Assembly (NCBI GenBank): GCA_027563935.2
Contig: CM050449.1
Location: 74,892,556 to 74,956,555 of the forward strand
Reading direction: 5' to 3'
DNA length: 64,000 bases
Source of the DNA: Costus lasius
Lineage: Eukaryota; Streptophyta; Magnoliopsida; Zingiberales; Costaceae
A model generated the notes under the pieces. That model had not been told where the DNA came from, ran no database searches, and saw only the letters and a program-made list of their open reading frames with translations. How positions within the stretch are numbered: the first letter of the stretch is position 1; each line of letters opens with the position of its first letter. The position numbers and the translations under genes are program-made. Of the stretch, positions 33,090 through 45,442 are shown one piece after another.

Positions 33090-34772
33090 TGTTGGGGTAT
33101 GCCCTTAAGGCTAATGTTTGAGGCCTTGGGTTTGTATCAGTATCATGTAATAAACTCTTATGTTTATATAGGCATGGTTGTTATTCAGGTTGTTACCTTG
33201 TCTGCTGTAATAAGTGTACTTCTGAATAATTTCTCAAAGCTGTTCAGCTAGGCTGACAGGCAATAAAGTCCTTAGTCGATATATCTTGGTGAACATGAGA
33301 CAGCCTTGATATGGTTAAGACTAATATGTGTTCTAATCTTATAGGATGCTTCGAGCATGAAATAAGATGTAGACTCATGGGTACATTGGATGTACTGGAC
33401 AGACCCTACTAGGATATTCAATTGTTTGTCACAATGTGAATAATCCTTGAATGTAACAAGTGGCACATTTCCTCTGACTTGAGATCACTTGTGTTTCCTA
33501 AATGATGATTGTCATTGTTTTGAGGTAGTTCAATATCATTTGAAACATAATGGTTGTAGACTATCTTGGATGATGAGCTTGAGTCAGGTTAGGGCACTAG
33601 TGATAGACATAGGATTGCCGTCTCCTTGTTTAAGGAGTGTGATGTTCTAAAGGGGCCCCCTGGATGAGATGATTGAGAAAGTGTATGGCCATACCCAGGT
33701 GACTATGTTCATCTGATCTAATCATGCTTATCATATTGGAGTTACAAGCTTGACACGCTTGTCCAATAAGAACATCCAGTGGCAAAGGAAAAATGTATGC
33801 TTTGTGAGTTGATTCACACTTGTGTTGTTTTTGGGTGTAGTCTTGGAAGACTCTTTCCTTTATATTGGGAGACAGTGATGTGTTGCTAGATACCCCTCAC
33901 TGATCGTGATGACGTGAGTTATCGTTACCGACATTTAAAGGAAACCCTCAGGGTCGCACAATTTGATGATATGGCTTACTTAAGTCATATCGTGTGGACT
34001 GAATTGTTTGAGTTCAGTTTAAAGGGATTTAATCTCTGATTGTGAGTGAGATCTGGTCTGATCATGTTTGATTGATTAGGGCTTCAGATCGGTAAGCTTC
34101 GATCGAGAGATTGGATGCTAGATTGGTCAGATCAGGAGCATCAAGAGATTGACGGTCAGATCAAGAACCTAAGTGTTTATTATGGTCTGGACTGAATGCT
34201 TGGCTTATTTGGTTATTGAACCGAACCAAAGTGAACCGGCTCATGAATGAGCGCATGGTTCAAGGGTGAAGAGAAGTTTGCGCTTGGGGTAAACCCATGG
34301 TCGCATGAGAGCATGAACGTGGGAGTGTTTCTATTTTGAGAAACCATGACTCCTAAACGTGACATCGCCTCACGTTACTCCTCTCTCACGCCTATTGTCG
34401 CTCCTTCCTCTCGTCGCTTGCTCATTCGAGAGTGCATGTGGTGTTGACGAAAGGAGAAGGAAGTTTTTCGCCAAGCCAAGAAGATCTCATCCCTTCCATA
34501 CGAGAAGGATACTTGGACGATCCTTGCTAGCACAAGGGACGACAAGAAGAAGCTATACCTCATCTTGTGTGCGACAATTTGGAGGAGACCTCTCTTGTTC
34601 TCTAGCTTCCAAGACGCCATCTAGAAATGGCTATGGTATGGTTCTATCACTACTATACAATCGGTTTTGTTAATCATAATACCATGCAAGATCTAGAAAC
34701 CCCCTTTCCGTTGCTTTCATTCTTCATATGCGCCTATGATTTAGGGTTTCGCCCCCTTGTGGGAACCTTTCA
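33090..34772 (+). repeat. A4 5' LTR
   Basis: It starts TGTTGGGGTATGCC and ends CCTTTCA, 2 nt before the PBS. Its 3' half is the source of the inverted copy at 32263-33049. Confidence 0.94.
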
Positions 34773-34774
34773 AA

Positions 34775-34786
34775 TGGTATCAGAGC
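34775..34786 (+). other. A4 primer-binding site (initiator Met-tRNA)
   Basis: TGGTATCAGAGC. Confidence 0.95.
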
Positions 34787-36600
34787 ATGGTTAACGCATG
34801 TTTTATGATTGCTTAAGCCCTTTTGTGATCCTTGTTTGTGAATAACGCTTAGATCTTACTTACATGCGCAAATACATGTTAAGTTGTCATAATCGAAACT
34901 TGTATGTTTGTCTTGGCGCATGTATGTTGGCGCATTTTAATTGTTGTTGTTTTATCAAAACTATTATAATATGCGTGACTCACTAGATCTAAGGCCTTGC
35001 ATTAAACCCTTAGACGGGTTATTAGGGTTGAAGTCACCCCCTAGGTTAGATCCAAAAGTCTAATCAGACCATCTGACAGCCTTGATGGGTTGACCAGGTA
35101 GCACCTGTGCGCAAGCACGTGGTGGCTACAGGTCGGCTGCAGACAGGCGTGTAGCGATGTCTGATTGAGACAACCTATGAACGCACATGAGTTAGGCCCG
35201 GGTTCACACCCGCTTGCCAGACCTCATTGTGGTTGTTCAGCCCTGGCGCATGCATGGTTGACCTTATGGTCGACTCAAGTCAGTTAGGACTTGGTGCATG
35301 TAAGGGCAGTGGATCTGACTAGGTTGGATGAGTGGATCCCTAGTAATGGACCGTTGTAAGGTTGTAGGGCATATAAGCAAAATAAAATTGATGCCCATGG
35401 GGTTTTTCAAAAATTTTATTTTAATGACTGGATCACATGATGATTGATGCCATATGTTTGTCTATTTATTCTTATGTGGGCTGCCCATGTTAATTCTGTG
35501 CTGTGCTGGGGCCTGCGTGCCTGTATTAATTTTGTAAATTAATTTTAGATTGTGATCTGCGAATCACATTGCTTTTAATTTATAAAATGTAATTGACCTG
35601 CGTGTTAATCTTGTCTAGATAGTTAAATTTGTAATTTAATTAGACATGAGCACAGAGCACACTTGGCAGAGGCGCTTGCAGCAGTGGCTAGACCAGGTGG
35701 GAGGTCCAGGGTTCGACTCTGGGACCAGGCGCGTTTACCTGGTGGGCGCACCTCAGCTGCAAATGGCGCTTGGGCCCTGGTTTGGGCCAGATGAGCAGCA
35801 AAAGCCCCATGAAGCAAAAGCAAGTGAAGACTTAAGTTAGATTAAGGTCTTACTTAGGCTATGGGCTTTTACCACATAAGATTCATGCTTTCTTTTATTG
35901 CTTATATAAGTAGAACAGCATGTTTTAATTTATCTTCTGCTATCACCATAGGAATTGCATGATAGTGAGGAAGATAAAAGACCGTTAAAATCCAACGCTA
36001 AAATATCAAGCTCGTAAGCCTTCTGACGCGAAACCTCACTGTTCTGACTATCGTTGGAGCCGTGTTGTACCCACTCAGTGGGCACGTCCATCTATCTTCA
36101 GACGGTGCGGGATTACACCTGCGTGTTACAGAGTAGGGATTTATCCCTTCTCGTTGCTCAGCATAGCACGTGGTGGTCCAGGGAGTAGGTCGGGTCAGCT
36201 TGACCATGTAGGCTACATATGTGGCGCATATGGTAGCACATGGGGGCAGCCATCTGTGGGGTCAGAGATTGTGTTGTACCAACTCAGTTGGCACAGTCTG
36301 CTGGACTGCCCAGATGAAGGGGAATCGCACGGGTTGGCGATTGGCTGGGACAGCCTACCAGAGAATAGTGCTTGTACTCTCTGTGCATCTTATCTCGCCT
36401 GAGCGGGACGCGGAGACCAAGTATGAAATCTGGATCCCATCTCACTAAAAGAGTGTTTACTCTTTCGGACTGTTTAATGGATTTTTCAGTCAGATAAAAT
36501 AGTGAGAAAAAGAATCTTTCTTAAGTCCTGATTGATTCTTAACATTGATACTGACCTTGCTGTTCTTGCATTGTTGTAGATACCTGCAGCAACGAACACC
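34787..36600 (+). other. A4 untranslated leader
   Basis: It is 1.8 kb and co-linear with the A2 leader, with no gene. Twin palindromes lie at 36070-36082 and 36279-36291. The B-box-like hairpin (35706-35722) differs from A2 by a compensatory base-pair change. Confidence 0.85.
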
Positions 36601-39600
36601 ATGAACTTCAATGTGCGATCCCTACTGGAAAGGGAGAAGTTTGCTGGGCCGAACTTCTCTGACTGGTTTGGACACCTTAAGATTGTTCTTAAGGCAGAGA
36701 GGAAACTGTATGTCCTCGAGACGGCTATACCGCCTCAGCCCGCTCCGAACGCCGCAAGGGCGGTTCGGGAAGCCTATGAAAAGCACGTCAATGATAGCAT
36801 TGATGTCGCTTGCCTGATGTTAGCGTCTATGACGCCACCGCTGCAGCGTCAGCATGAGGATATGTCTGCAATAGACATGATAGCAAACCTCAAGATGCTG
36901 TATGCTGCACAGGCGAGGACAGAACGCTATAATTTGACAAAGCTGTTCTTTCAGAGCAAACTGGCTGAAGGGAGCCCAGTGGGAGCTCACGTGCTCAAGA
37001 TGATTGGGCACAAGGAGGCTCTAGAGAAACTGGGGCATACCATCAATCAGGAGCTTGCTGTAGATATTATTCTGCAGTCTCTCCCGCCCTCTTTCGATGC
37101 GTTCATTATTAATTTTAATATGAACAAAATCGATTGTACTCCGGCAGAGCTGCTGAATATGCTCCTCACTACTGAGGAGACTCTGAAGGGAAAGCCTTCG
37201 ACCTCTGTCTTAATGGTTCCTTCCAGGAACAAGAAGAAGGGGAAGAAGGGCAAAGCCCCTGTCAAGAGCTACAGCAAGGCTCTGAAGCAGAAGGTGAAGC
37301 GGTCCAAGGAATACAGGTGTTTCCACTGTGGCCAGCTGGGTCACTGGAAAAAGGACTGTAAAGCGCTCCAAGGAGATAAGAGGGGAAGCTTCGCTTCTGG
37401 CTCAGGTATTTATGTGACTGAGGTCATGTTTTCATCTTCTTCTATATCATGGGTGTTGGACACTGCATGTGGAGTTCACATTTGTTCAAATGTACAGGAA
37501 CTCAAGAGAAGAAGACAGGTGGGACAGCATGAGGTGGACCTACGAGTTGGAAACGGGGCACGGGTTGCTGCTGTTGCTGTAGGAGACTATTTCATTTCTT
37601 TACCATCTGGAATTGTATTGGAACTAGACAATTGTTATTTTGTTCCCAGTATTACTAAAAATATTATCTCCATTCCTGCTCTTGTCAGGAAGGGATTTTC
37701 CTTTGAATGCAACATTTCAAAGTGTGTTTTATCTTTTGATAATATTGTTTATGCAACTGGTTCAATTAACAATGGGTTATACATGTTGGACATGGAATGT
37801 TCTATACAAAATATTGATAATAAGAAAGCCAAGTATGCTGATGACAGCACCTTGCTATGGCATAGTCGTTTAGGCCATATTAACGAGAAACGCATTAAGC
37901 GGTTGCATGATCATGGACTGCTGGGATCATTCTCCTATAAGGAGATTGATACATGCAAAGCTTGTTTGATAGGTAAAATGACGAAGTCACCTTTTCCTCA
38001 CAAAGGTCAAAGGGCTTCAGGTTTACTTGACCTTATACACAGTGATGTGTGTGGGCCATTTAGTAAACATGCCAGAGGTGGCTATCAGTACTTCATTACC
38101 TTTACTGATGATTTCAGTAGATATGGGTATGTCTATTTAATGAGACATAAAAGTGAATCTTTTGACAAGTTCAAAGAGTTCAAGAATGAAGTACAAAATC
38201 AGCTAGGCCGAAATATCAAGGCACATCGCTCAGATCGAGGTGGAGAATACCTAAGTCATGCGTTTACTGACTATTCAAGGAGTGTGGGATTATCTCACAG
38301 CTCACTCCGCCAGGAACACCGCAATGGAATGGTGTGTCCGAGAGGAGAAATAGAACGTTACTTGATATGGTTCGTTCTATGATGAGTCAGGCTACTCTTC
38401 CATACTCCTTTTGGGGTTTTGCACTGGAAACAGCTGCAAAGGTACTAAACCGAGTGCCATCCAAGGCCGTTTCAAAAATGCCATATGAATTATGGTATGG
38501 GAAACAGCCAAGCTTGACGTTTATCAGGATCTGGGGCTGCGAGGCTTATGTCAAAAAGCTCGCCTCTGGGAAACTAGAGAGCAGATCTGACAAATGCATC
38601 TTTGTCGGTTACCCTAAGGAAACTAAGGGTTATTATTTCTACGATCCCAAAGAGAACAAGGTTTTTGTTGCTCGGACGGCCATATTTCTTGAGAAGGAGT
38701 TTCTTCTGCAAGAGGCCAGTGGGAGAGAAATAAAGCTGGATGAGAATCCAGAAGAAGGACAAAGTGATCAAGCAGAGTTGGATGAGCCTGAGCCGGTAGA
38801 ACAGGTTATTGAACAACCTGAGGCTCAGATATCACGGAAACCGTGAAGATCGGGAAGGATCCGTCGACAGCCTGAGCGCTATGACGGAGTCTACATCATT
38901 GATAATGATGAACCCCTCACTTATGTGGATGCGGTCAGTGGACCGGAGTCAGCGAGATGGCTTGAAGCTATGCGCGCCGAGATGGACTCCATGTCAGATA
39001 ACCAAGTTTGGGATTTGGTTGATCCACCTCCGGGAGTAATCCCTATAGGCTGTAAATGGATCTTCAAGAAGAAGTTTGACATGGATGGTAACGTAGTTAC
39101 TTATAAAGGCAGGCTTGTTGTGAAAGGTTTCAAACAAATCTACGGGATAGATTATGATGAAACTTTCTCACCTGTAGCCATGTTTAAGTCTATTCTGATT
39201 CTTTTCGCGATAGCTGCATATTATGATTATGAGATCTGGCAAATGGATGTGAAAACAGCTTTCCTTAATGGAAATCTGGATGAGGATGTGTACATGACAC
39301 AACCTGAGGGTTTCACTGATCCATCAGATCGTCATAAGATATGCAAGTTAAAGAAGTCTATTTATGGACTTAAGCAAGCATCAAGAAGCTGGAACATTCG
39401 TTTTGATGAATCAGTCACTGAATTTGGTTTCATCAAGAACGAGGATGACCCGTGTGTATATAAGAGGTTTAGTGGGAGCGTGATTACTTTCCTAGTCCTC
39501 TACGTCGATGATATCTTGATCATTGGAAATGACATTCCTGAAATGCATGCAGTTAAGGCATGGTTAAGGAAATGTTTCCAGATGAAAGATTTAGGAGAAG

Positions 39601-40484
39601 CAGCCTATATATTAGGTGTGAAGATCTACAGGGATAGATCTAAGAGGCTTCTCGGGCTGTGCCAGAGTACTTACATCGATAAAGTCCTGGAGAGATTTCA
39701 TTTAGAGAATTCTAAACGAGGATATCTTCCAGTCAGACATGGTCTGAATCTTTCGAAGAGTCAGTGTCCACAAACACAGACTGAGAAAGATGAAATGGAC
39801 AATACGCCTTATGCTTCGGCTATTGGTTCCATTATGTATGCGATGTTGTGTACTCGCCCAGACGTCGCTTACGGGTTAAGCGTGACCAGTCGGTTCCAAA
39901 GTAATCCAGGTCAGGCACACTGGATTGCAGTCAAGAATATCTTAAAATATCTTCGGAGGACCAAAGATATGTTCTTGATATATGGTGGTCAGGAAGAACT
40001 CAGTATTGAAGGATATACTGATGCTTCGTTCCAGTCTGACCAGGATGATTTCCGATCGCAATCAGGCTATGTTTTTAGCTTGAATGGAGGAGCAGTGGTG
40101 TGGAAGAGTTTCAAACAGTCAACTGTTGCTGATTCCACAACAGAAGCCGAGTATGTTGCAGCCTCGGAAGCATCCAAGGAGGCAGTGTAGATTCGTAAGT
40201 TCGTGAGAGAACTTGGTGTTGTTCCTTCGAGTGCAGATCCTTTGGTTATCTTCTGTGATAACACTGGAGCAATCGCACAAGCAAAGGAACCACGGTCGCA
40301 CCAGAAGTCCAAGCACATACAGAGACGGTTTCACTTGATCAGGGAGATCATAGATCGTGGCGAGATCAAAATCTGCAAGGTTCATACAGATGACAATCTG
40401 GCAGACCCGCTTACCAAGCCTCTGGCGCAGCAGAAGCATGAGAAGCACTGTAATAACATGGGTTTGAGATTTCTCAACCATTAG
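36601..40484 (+). pseudogene. A4 gag-pol, one frameshift and two nonsense codons
   Basis: It is open from MNFNVRSLL through Gag, CCHC knuckle, protease and most of the integrase. A 1-nt loss near 38273 (CTATTCAAGG for CTATTTAAAGG) then shifts the frame just before the catalytic Glu. The correct frame resumes on the other side. TGA at 38844-38846 (CGA elsewhere) and TAG at 40188-40190 (TGG elsewhere) block the linker and RNase H. LYVDD and the RNase H motifs are otherwise kept. The ORF beginning at 38334 is only the post-frameshift part. Confidence 0.94.
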
Positions 40485-40492
40485 ATTAAGTG

Positions 40493-40504
40493 CAAGTGGG
40501 AGAT
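40493..40504 (+). other. A4 polypurine tract
   Basis: CAAGTGGGAGAT lies against the 3' LTR. Confidence 0.87.
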
Positions 40505-42187
40505 TGTTGGGGTATGCCCTTAAGGCTAATGTTTGAGGCCTTGGGTTTGTATCAGTATCATATAATAAACCCTTATGTTTATATAGGCATGGTTGTTATT
40601 CAGGTTGTTACCTTGTCTGCTGTAATAAGTGTACTTCTGAATAATGTCTCAAAGCTGTTCAGCTAGGCTGACAGGCAATAAAGTCCTTAGTCGATATATC
40701 TTGGTGAACATGAGACAGCCTTGATATGGTTAAGACTAATATGTGTTCTAATCTTATAGGATGCTTCGAGCATGAAATAAGATGTAGACTCATGGGTACA
40801 TTGGATGTACTGGACAGACCCTACTAGGATATTCAATTGTTTGTCACAATGTGAATAATCCTTGAATGTAACAAGTGGCACATTTCCTCTGACTTGAGAT
40901 CACTTGTGTTTCCTAAATGATGATTGTCATTGTTTTGAGGTAGTTCAATATCATTTGAAACATAATGGTTGTAGACTATCTTGGATGATGAGCTTGAGTC
41001 AGGTTAGGGCACTAGTGATAGACATAGGATTGCCATCTTCTTGTTTAAGGAGTGTGATGTTCTAAAGGGGCCCCCTGGATGAGATGATTGAGAAAGTGTA
41101 TGGCCATACCCAGGTGACTATGTTCATCTGATCTAATCATGCTCATCATATTGGAGTTACAAGCTTGACACGCTTGTCCAATAAGAACATCTAGTGGCAA
41201 AGGAAAAATGTATGCTTTGTGAGTTGATTCACACTTGTGTTGTTTTTGGGTGTAGTCTTGGAAGACTCTTTCCTTTATATTGGGAGACAGTGATGTGTTG
41301 CTAGATACCCCTCACTGATCGTGATGACGTGAGTTATCGTTACCGACATTTAAAGGAAACCCTCAGGGTCGCACAATTTGATGATATGGCTTACTTAAGT
41401 CAGATCGTGTGGACTGAATTGTTTGAGTTCTGTTTAAAGGGATTTAATCTCTGATTGTGAGTGAGATCTGGTCTGATCATGTTTGATTGATTAGGGCTTC
41501 AGATCGGTAAGCTTCGATCGAGAGATTGGATGCTAGATTGGTCAGATCAGGAGCATCAAGAGATTGACGGTCAGATCAAGAACCTAAGTGTTTATTATGG
41601 TCTGGACTGAATGCTTGGCTTATTTGGTTATTGAACCGAACCAAAGTGAACCGGCTCATGAATGAGCGCATGGTTCAAGGGTGAAGAGAAGTTTGCGCTT
41701 GGGGTAAACCCATGGTCGCATGAGAGCATGAACGTGGGAGTGTTTCTATTTTGAGAAACCATGACTCCTAAACGTGACATCGCCTCACGTTACTCCTCTC
41801 TCACGCCTATTGTCGCTCCTTCCTCTCGTCGCTTGCTCATTCGAGAGTGCATGTGGTGTTGACGAAAGGAGAAGGAAGTTTTTCGCCAAGCCAAGAAGAT
41901 CTCATCCCTTCCATACGAGAAGGATACTTGGACGATCCTTGCTAGCACAAGGGACGACAAGAAGAAGCTATACCTCATCTTGTGTGCGACAATTTGGAGG
42001 AGACCTCTCTTGTTCTCTAGCTTCCAAGACGCCATCTAGAAATGGCTATGGTATGGTTCTATCACTACTATACAATCGGTTTTGTTAATCATAATACCAT
42101 GCAAGATCTAGAAACCCCCTTTCCGTTGCTTTCATTCTTCATATGCGCCTATGATTTAGGGTTTCGCCCCCTTGTGGGAACCTTTCA
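40505..42187 (+). repeat. A4 3' LTR
   Basis: It is 1,683 bp, the same length as the 5' LTR. It ends CCTTTCA and is followed directly by the resumed solo LTR (GTTCACCAAG). Confidence 0.94.
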
Positions 42188-42392
42188 GTTCACCAAGATA
42201 TCTCGACTAAGGACATTACAGCATGTCAGCCAAGCTGAACAGCATTGAGACATTATTCAGAAGCACACTTATTGCAGCAGACAATGTAACAAACTGAATA
42301 ACAACCATTGCCTTTATAAACATAAGAGTTTATACATGATACTGTAAGAATCCCAAGGCCTCAAACATTAGCCTTAAGGGCATACCCCAACA
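42188..42392 (-). repeat. Solo family A LTR, right piece
   Basis: It ends GGGCATACCCCAACA and is followed by the target duplication CCTAC (42393-42397). The same 203 bp occur again at 32060-32262. Confidence 0.9.
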
Positions 42393-42397
42393 CCTAC

Positions 42398-43522
42398 AGG
42401 GTCACACACCTTGATACTTGAGTTCTCGTATTGATCGGGAAGCCTTATGATCGAGTTATTGGATAACTCGGATCTAATTGGGAGATTTCATCAGCGCCAA
42501 TGGGCCTGATGAGATGGAAGAATGTTATTGGAGCCAAACTTCATTTTTGGCAGGTTGACCCGTATTTGACCATGGTTGGTCACATTTGGATCAGGGTTGC
42601 ATTGGATTGGATCCAAGTGCTTAATCAACCTATGCAATGATGTTTGGGCTAGCTCATTATCCAATGAGGCCCAATAACAAGTTCTCATGAAGAGATGAGA
42701 GGCTAAAAGGGTATAATGGGGAGAAACATGAACCATTAGGCGCCTAGGGGCATAATGGGGTCATGTTGGCGCCTTTGCTTCATTATGGAAGTAAAGGGCG
42801 CCTCCCCCTCTCTTCCTAGGATGGAATGCATGCCTCTATGGCATTGCTTGAGGCGCAAGGCAAGGCCTTGGCGCACAAGGAAAGGCGTGGGAACAAAAGG
42901 TAAGGTTGAATGAGAATTATGGAAATGTCTTGGAGACTTTCCTTATCTCAAACCTCCTCATCCTAGCCCTACACTTGTCATGATCCTAGCCATTACCCTA
43001 ACCGCCTCTTGCCCTATAAATATGACCCTAGTCGCCCCCTCTTGTGTGTAATTAATCCTTGAAGGCGTGAACACAAGGAGAGGGGCGAGTGCTTGGAGCA
43101 AGGGCGCATCTTCCATAACCGCAGCCCTCTTCCTCCTTTCCTCTTGGCGCAAGGAGATCTAGGGCTTGGCGGCTTGGGCGGTTTTCTTTCTTCTCTTGGC
43201 GCCTCATCTCTCTTGGTGGCGCAAGTGAAGTAGAGTATCTCCCTAAGGCTTGGATCTTCTTCCCGAGGCTAGCACCGGGCGTGGAAGAAGAGAACTCAAG
43301 AGATCTGTGTGTGCGAGACTGCAGAGGGCGAACACTTGGGCGCCTTCATCGACATCGCTCTACATTGCTCTTAAGGTATTTCCTAACTCATCGTGTCGAC
43401 TCCCTTGCATGCGATCTTCACTGGGTTTTTGGGACTGGCCTGTTTCGGGGACATTCTTCCGCTGTGAAAAATGTATGTCCATAACTCTGAAAATTGTAAA
43501 ATGTCCCCGGGGTTTCCCAACA
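42398..43522 (+). repeat. Solo LTR of family B, right piece
   Basis: It continues from 30581 and ends GGTTTCCCAACA, followed by CCACT. Much of it is shared with the family C LTR at 61988-63642. No real gene is present. Confidence 0.88.
43015..43022 (+). promoter_or_regulatory. TATA box of the family B LTR
   Basis: TATAAATA lies in a CC-rich context at the position equivalent to the family C TATA at 63038. It is a good plant core-promoter match; activity is inferred. Confidence 0.55.
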
Positions 43523-43527
43523 CCACT

Positions 43528-43600
43528 GACCAAGGCTTTCGCGTAGCAGAAGCATGATGGTCATGCTAGGGATATGAGGTTGAGGTTCCTCAACCTCTAG
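43528..43600 (+). pseudogene. Element B RNase H C-terminus
   Basis: It continues after the solo LTR with LTKAFA, an in-frame TAG, then QKHD and a final LRFLNL-stop, parallel to the family A end. Confidence 0.85.
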
Positions 43601-43609
43601 GTCTTAGTG

Positions 43610-43621
43610 CAAGTGGGAGAT
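43610..43621 (+). other. Element B polypurine tract
   Basis: CAAGTGGGAGAT, the same as family A. Confidence 0.85.
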
Positions 43622-44414
43622 TGTTGGTGTATATGCCCTGAGACCTAGTATTGGTCCATCTTTGTACTACTTAACTCTAATATTTATATATCATTATGGC
43701 ATTGTCATTATCATTGTTTGTCTATATCTACGATTGTGTACTTATATGATAATGTCCCTGGAGACAGATTGGATCTGTGCTCAAATAGTTGTCCTTAGTC
43801 AATGTACCTTAGTGGATATGGGACAGCTATGGTACATGAGAGACCTGCACATGGGCTAGTTAGGCACAACATGCTATCGCAGACATATGGGTATATCAGT
43901 TGTAGATATATTGGACCGACCCACTGTAAGGCTATGACTTGGTGTCATGAGTTATCCTCACAAGTGACAGGAGATGCATTGATCCCATGACTTGAGGTCA
44001 TTGACCATTCTATATGGTTAGGGACATGCTTTGATGCAACCTAACACCTTGCCGTAGTAGGGAGGTAATAATGTATTTCATCAAGTATGCCACGACCCAT
44101 ATGAGAAGGTCAATGGACAGACAGAGGATTTACCCCTTCCTGAAGGAATCTTGATATCCACAAGGCTCCCTATGGTTCCATGATTGAATGTGTATGGTCA
44201 TACCTAGGTGAGAACCTGATTTAGTCATGACCATGTGATTGGGAGAAAACAAGTGGTGACACACTTGTCCAATCAGATATCAGTTTGGCAAAGACACTGT
44301 AAAGCATCTATGCCTAGTTGCGATGATGGGGATGTCAATGTCGATATCCATTTCGATGACTTAGGTAGCAGCGATGCACTACTAGGTGCTACTCACTGCT
44401 TGTGATGGCCTTGG
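43622..44414 (+). repeat. Element B 3' LTR, truncated
   Basis: It starts TGTTGGTGTATATGCCCTG after the polypurine tract. It matches the first 0.8 kb of the solo B LTR and then stops where an unrelated LTR-like sequence begins. Confidence 0.87.
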
Positions 44415-45442
44415 TGTCACGCCCCAAATTTTGTGCTAAATTTTTGCCTTAAAATCTGAGCGTGATGGCGCAATCTACACACCCTCTGTGTAAATTGCCA
44501 GCCAACACTCTATGCGGAAAGCAAGGATCCTAGTGCAAGCTGAACCTCCCTAAGATCTCTGTGCAACTCTGATGGCACTGCGCTCCAAGGGCTGAGCTCT
44601 GATGGAACTAAGCTCCAAGGCTGATCAGGTGGAATTGAGTCCTAGCCTTCTCCTAACCCTAGACCTAGGTCAATAAGTGGCGGGTGGCAAGCACATGTTG
44701 CTTCTCAACCCCATATGCGCACTTAAAGATGGCCTTAGACTTAAGCGCCCTGTAAATGACACACACACAAGCACTGGCAGTTCACAAGATAAGGGCACTA
44801 GACATATGCCCAAACCCTAAACAATATCGACAACTACACAGCGAGCGAGCTCCTTGCACAAGCACGGCGCTTGCACAAGTCACAAGCTAAACACACCGGA
44901 CAAATAAAACTACTCCTCCAAGGACACAACCTCGGGTATGAGCAGTAGGCCTCTCCCAATATGGGTAGAGATACCAATAAGCAACAATAACAACTACACA
45001 ATGCTCAAATGAGTCTTACAATGCTATTACAAATAATAACACAAGTAAGGCTAGAAATTATACCTCTCCAAAGCTAAGCTAAGTGAGGATGAAGATCAGC
45101 CCCCTCCTCTAGATGTGGCCGGTCTTCCTCCAAAAGCTCCTCAAGCACAAGTGCTTGAGGCTCCACCCTAGGATCGCCCTCCTAGGTGGTTTTGATGATG
45201 CTTCTTTGTCCCTTGCCTCCAAGGAACACTTCAGCCCTCTAATGGATAGCCAGTAGCCGCCCAAGTGTGGATGAAGATGAATGAAGGTGGCGCCCTCAAA
45301 GAGATGGCCGCCGGCCTCCCTAACTCCTCCAAGCAAACCGGCCCTCCTTCCTCCAAGGAGAACACGCCAATCTCAAGGCTGCACTCGGCCAAGATGGATG
45401 AATGAGTGGAACCCTCTCAAACAACCGCCACCAAGTTCCAAT
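44415..45442 (+). repeat. Start of an unclassified LTR-like sequence
   Basis: It begins TGTCACGCCCC, a start common in plant gypsy LTRs, and interrupts the B LTR. It has a small internal duplication (CTCTGATGG...CTCCAAGG near 44568-44625) and a 10-bp-arm palindrome at 45139-45160. It is cut by the A6 LTR at 45443, and its other end is not in the window. No gene is seen. Confidence 0.5.

Larger units (their letters stand above)
33090..42187 (+). mobile_element. A4: complete-length Ty1/copia element, no target duplication
   Basis: The element is 9,098 bp with two LTRs of 1,683 bp, PBS, leader, gag-pol and polypurine tract. The paired LTRs show about nine differences (about 0.5%). The left flank is TCTCA and the right flank GTTCA, so the usual 5-bp duplication is missing, in line with the rearranged left junction. 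It is the oldest of the four complete copies by this measure. The coding frame has a frameshift and two stops. Confidence 0.95.
28671..44414 (+). mobile_element. Element B: degraded Ty1/copia element of a second family
   Basis: The remaining parts are a shredded pol (28671-29758), the last codons of RNase H (43528-43600), a polypurine tract and a truncated 3' LTR (43622-44414). Its protein is clearly related to family A, but its LTR starts TGTTGGTGTATATGCCC. A solo LTR of its own family landed in the RNase H end (target duplication CCACT, 29754-29758 and 43523-43527). No 5' LTR is visible. Confidence 0.85.

Noticed and set aside
38334..38846. Separate integrase/linker gene in A4
   Set aside because: It is the continuation of gag-pol after a 1-nt frameshift near 38273, ended by a nonsense codon.
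45109..45336. Short ORFs around 45.1-45.5 kb as a plant gene
   Set aside because: No start context, no domain, and they run into the A6 LTR.
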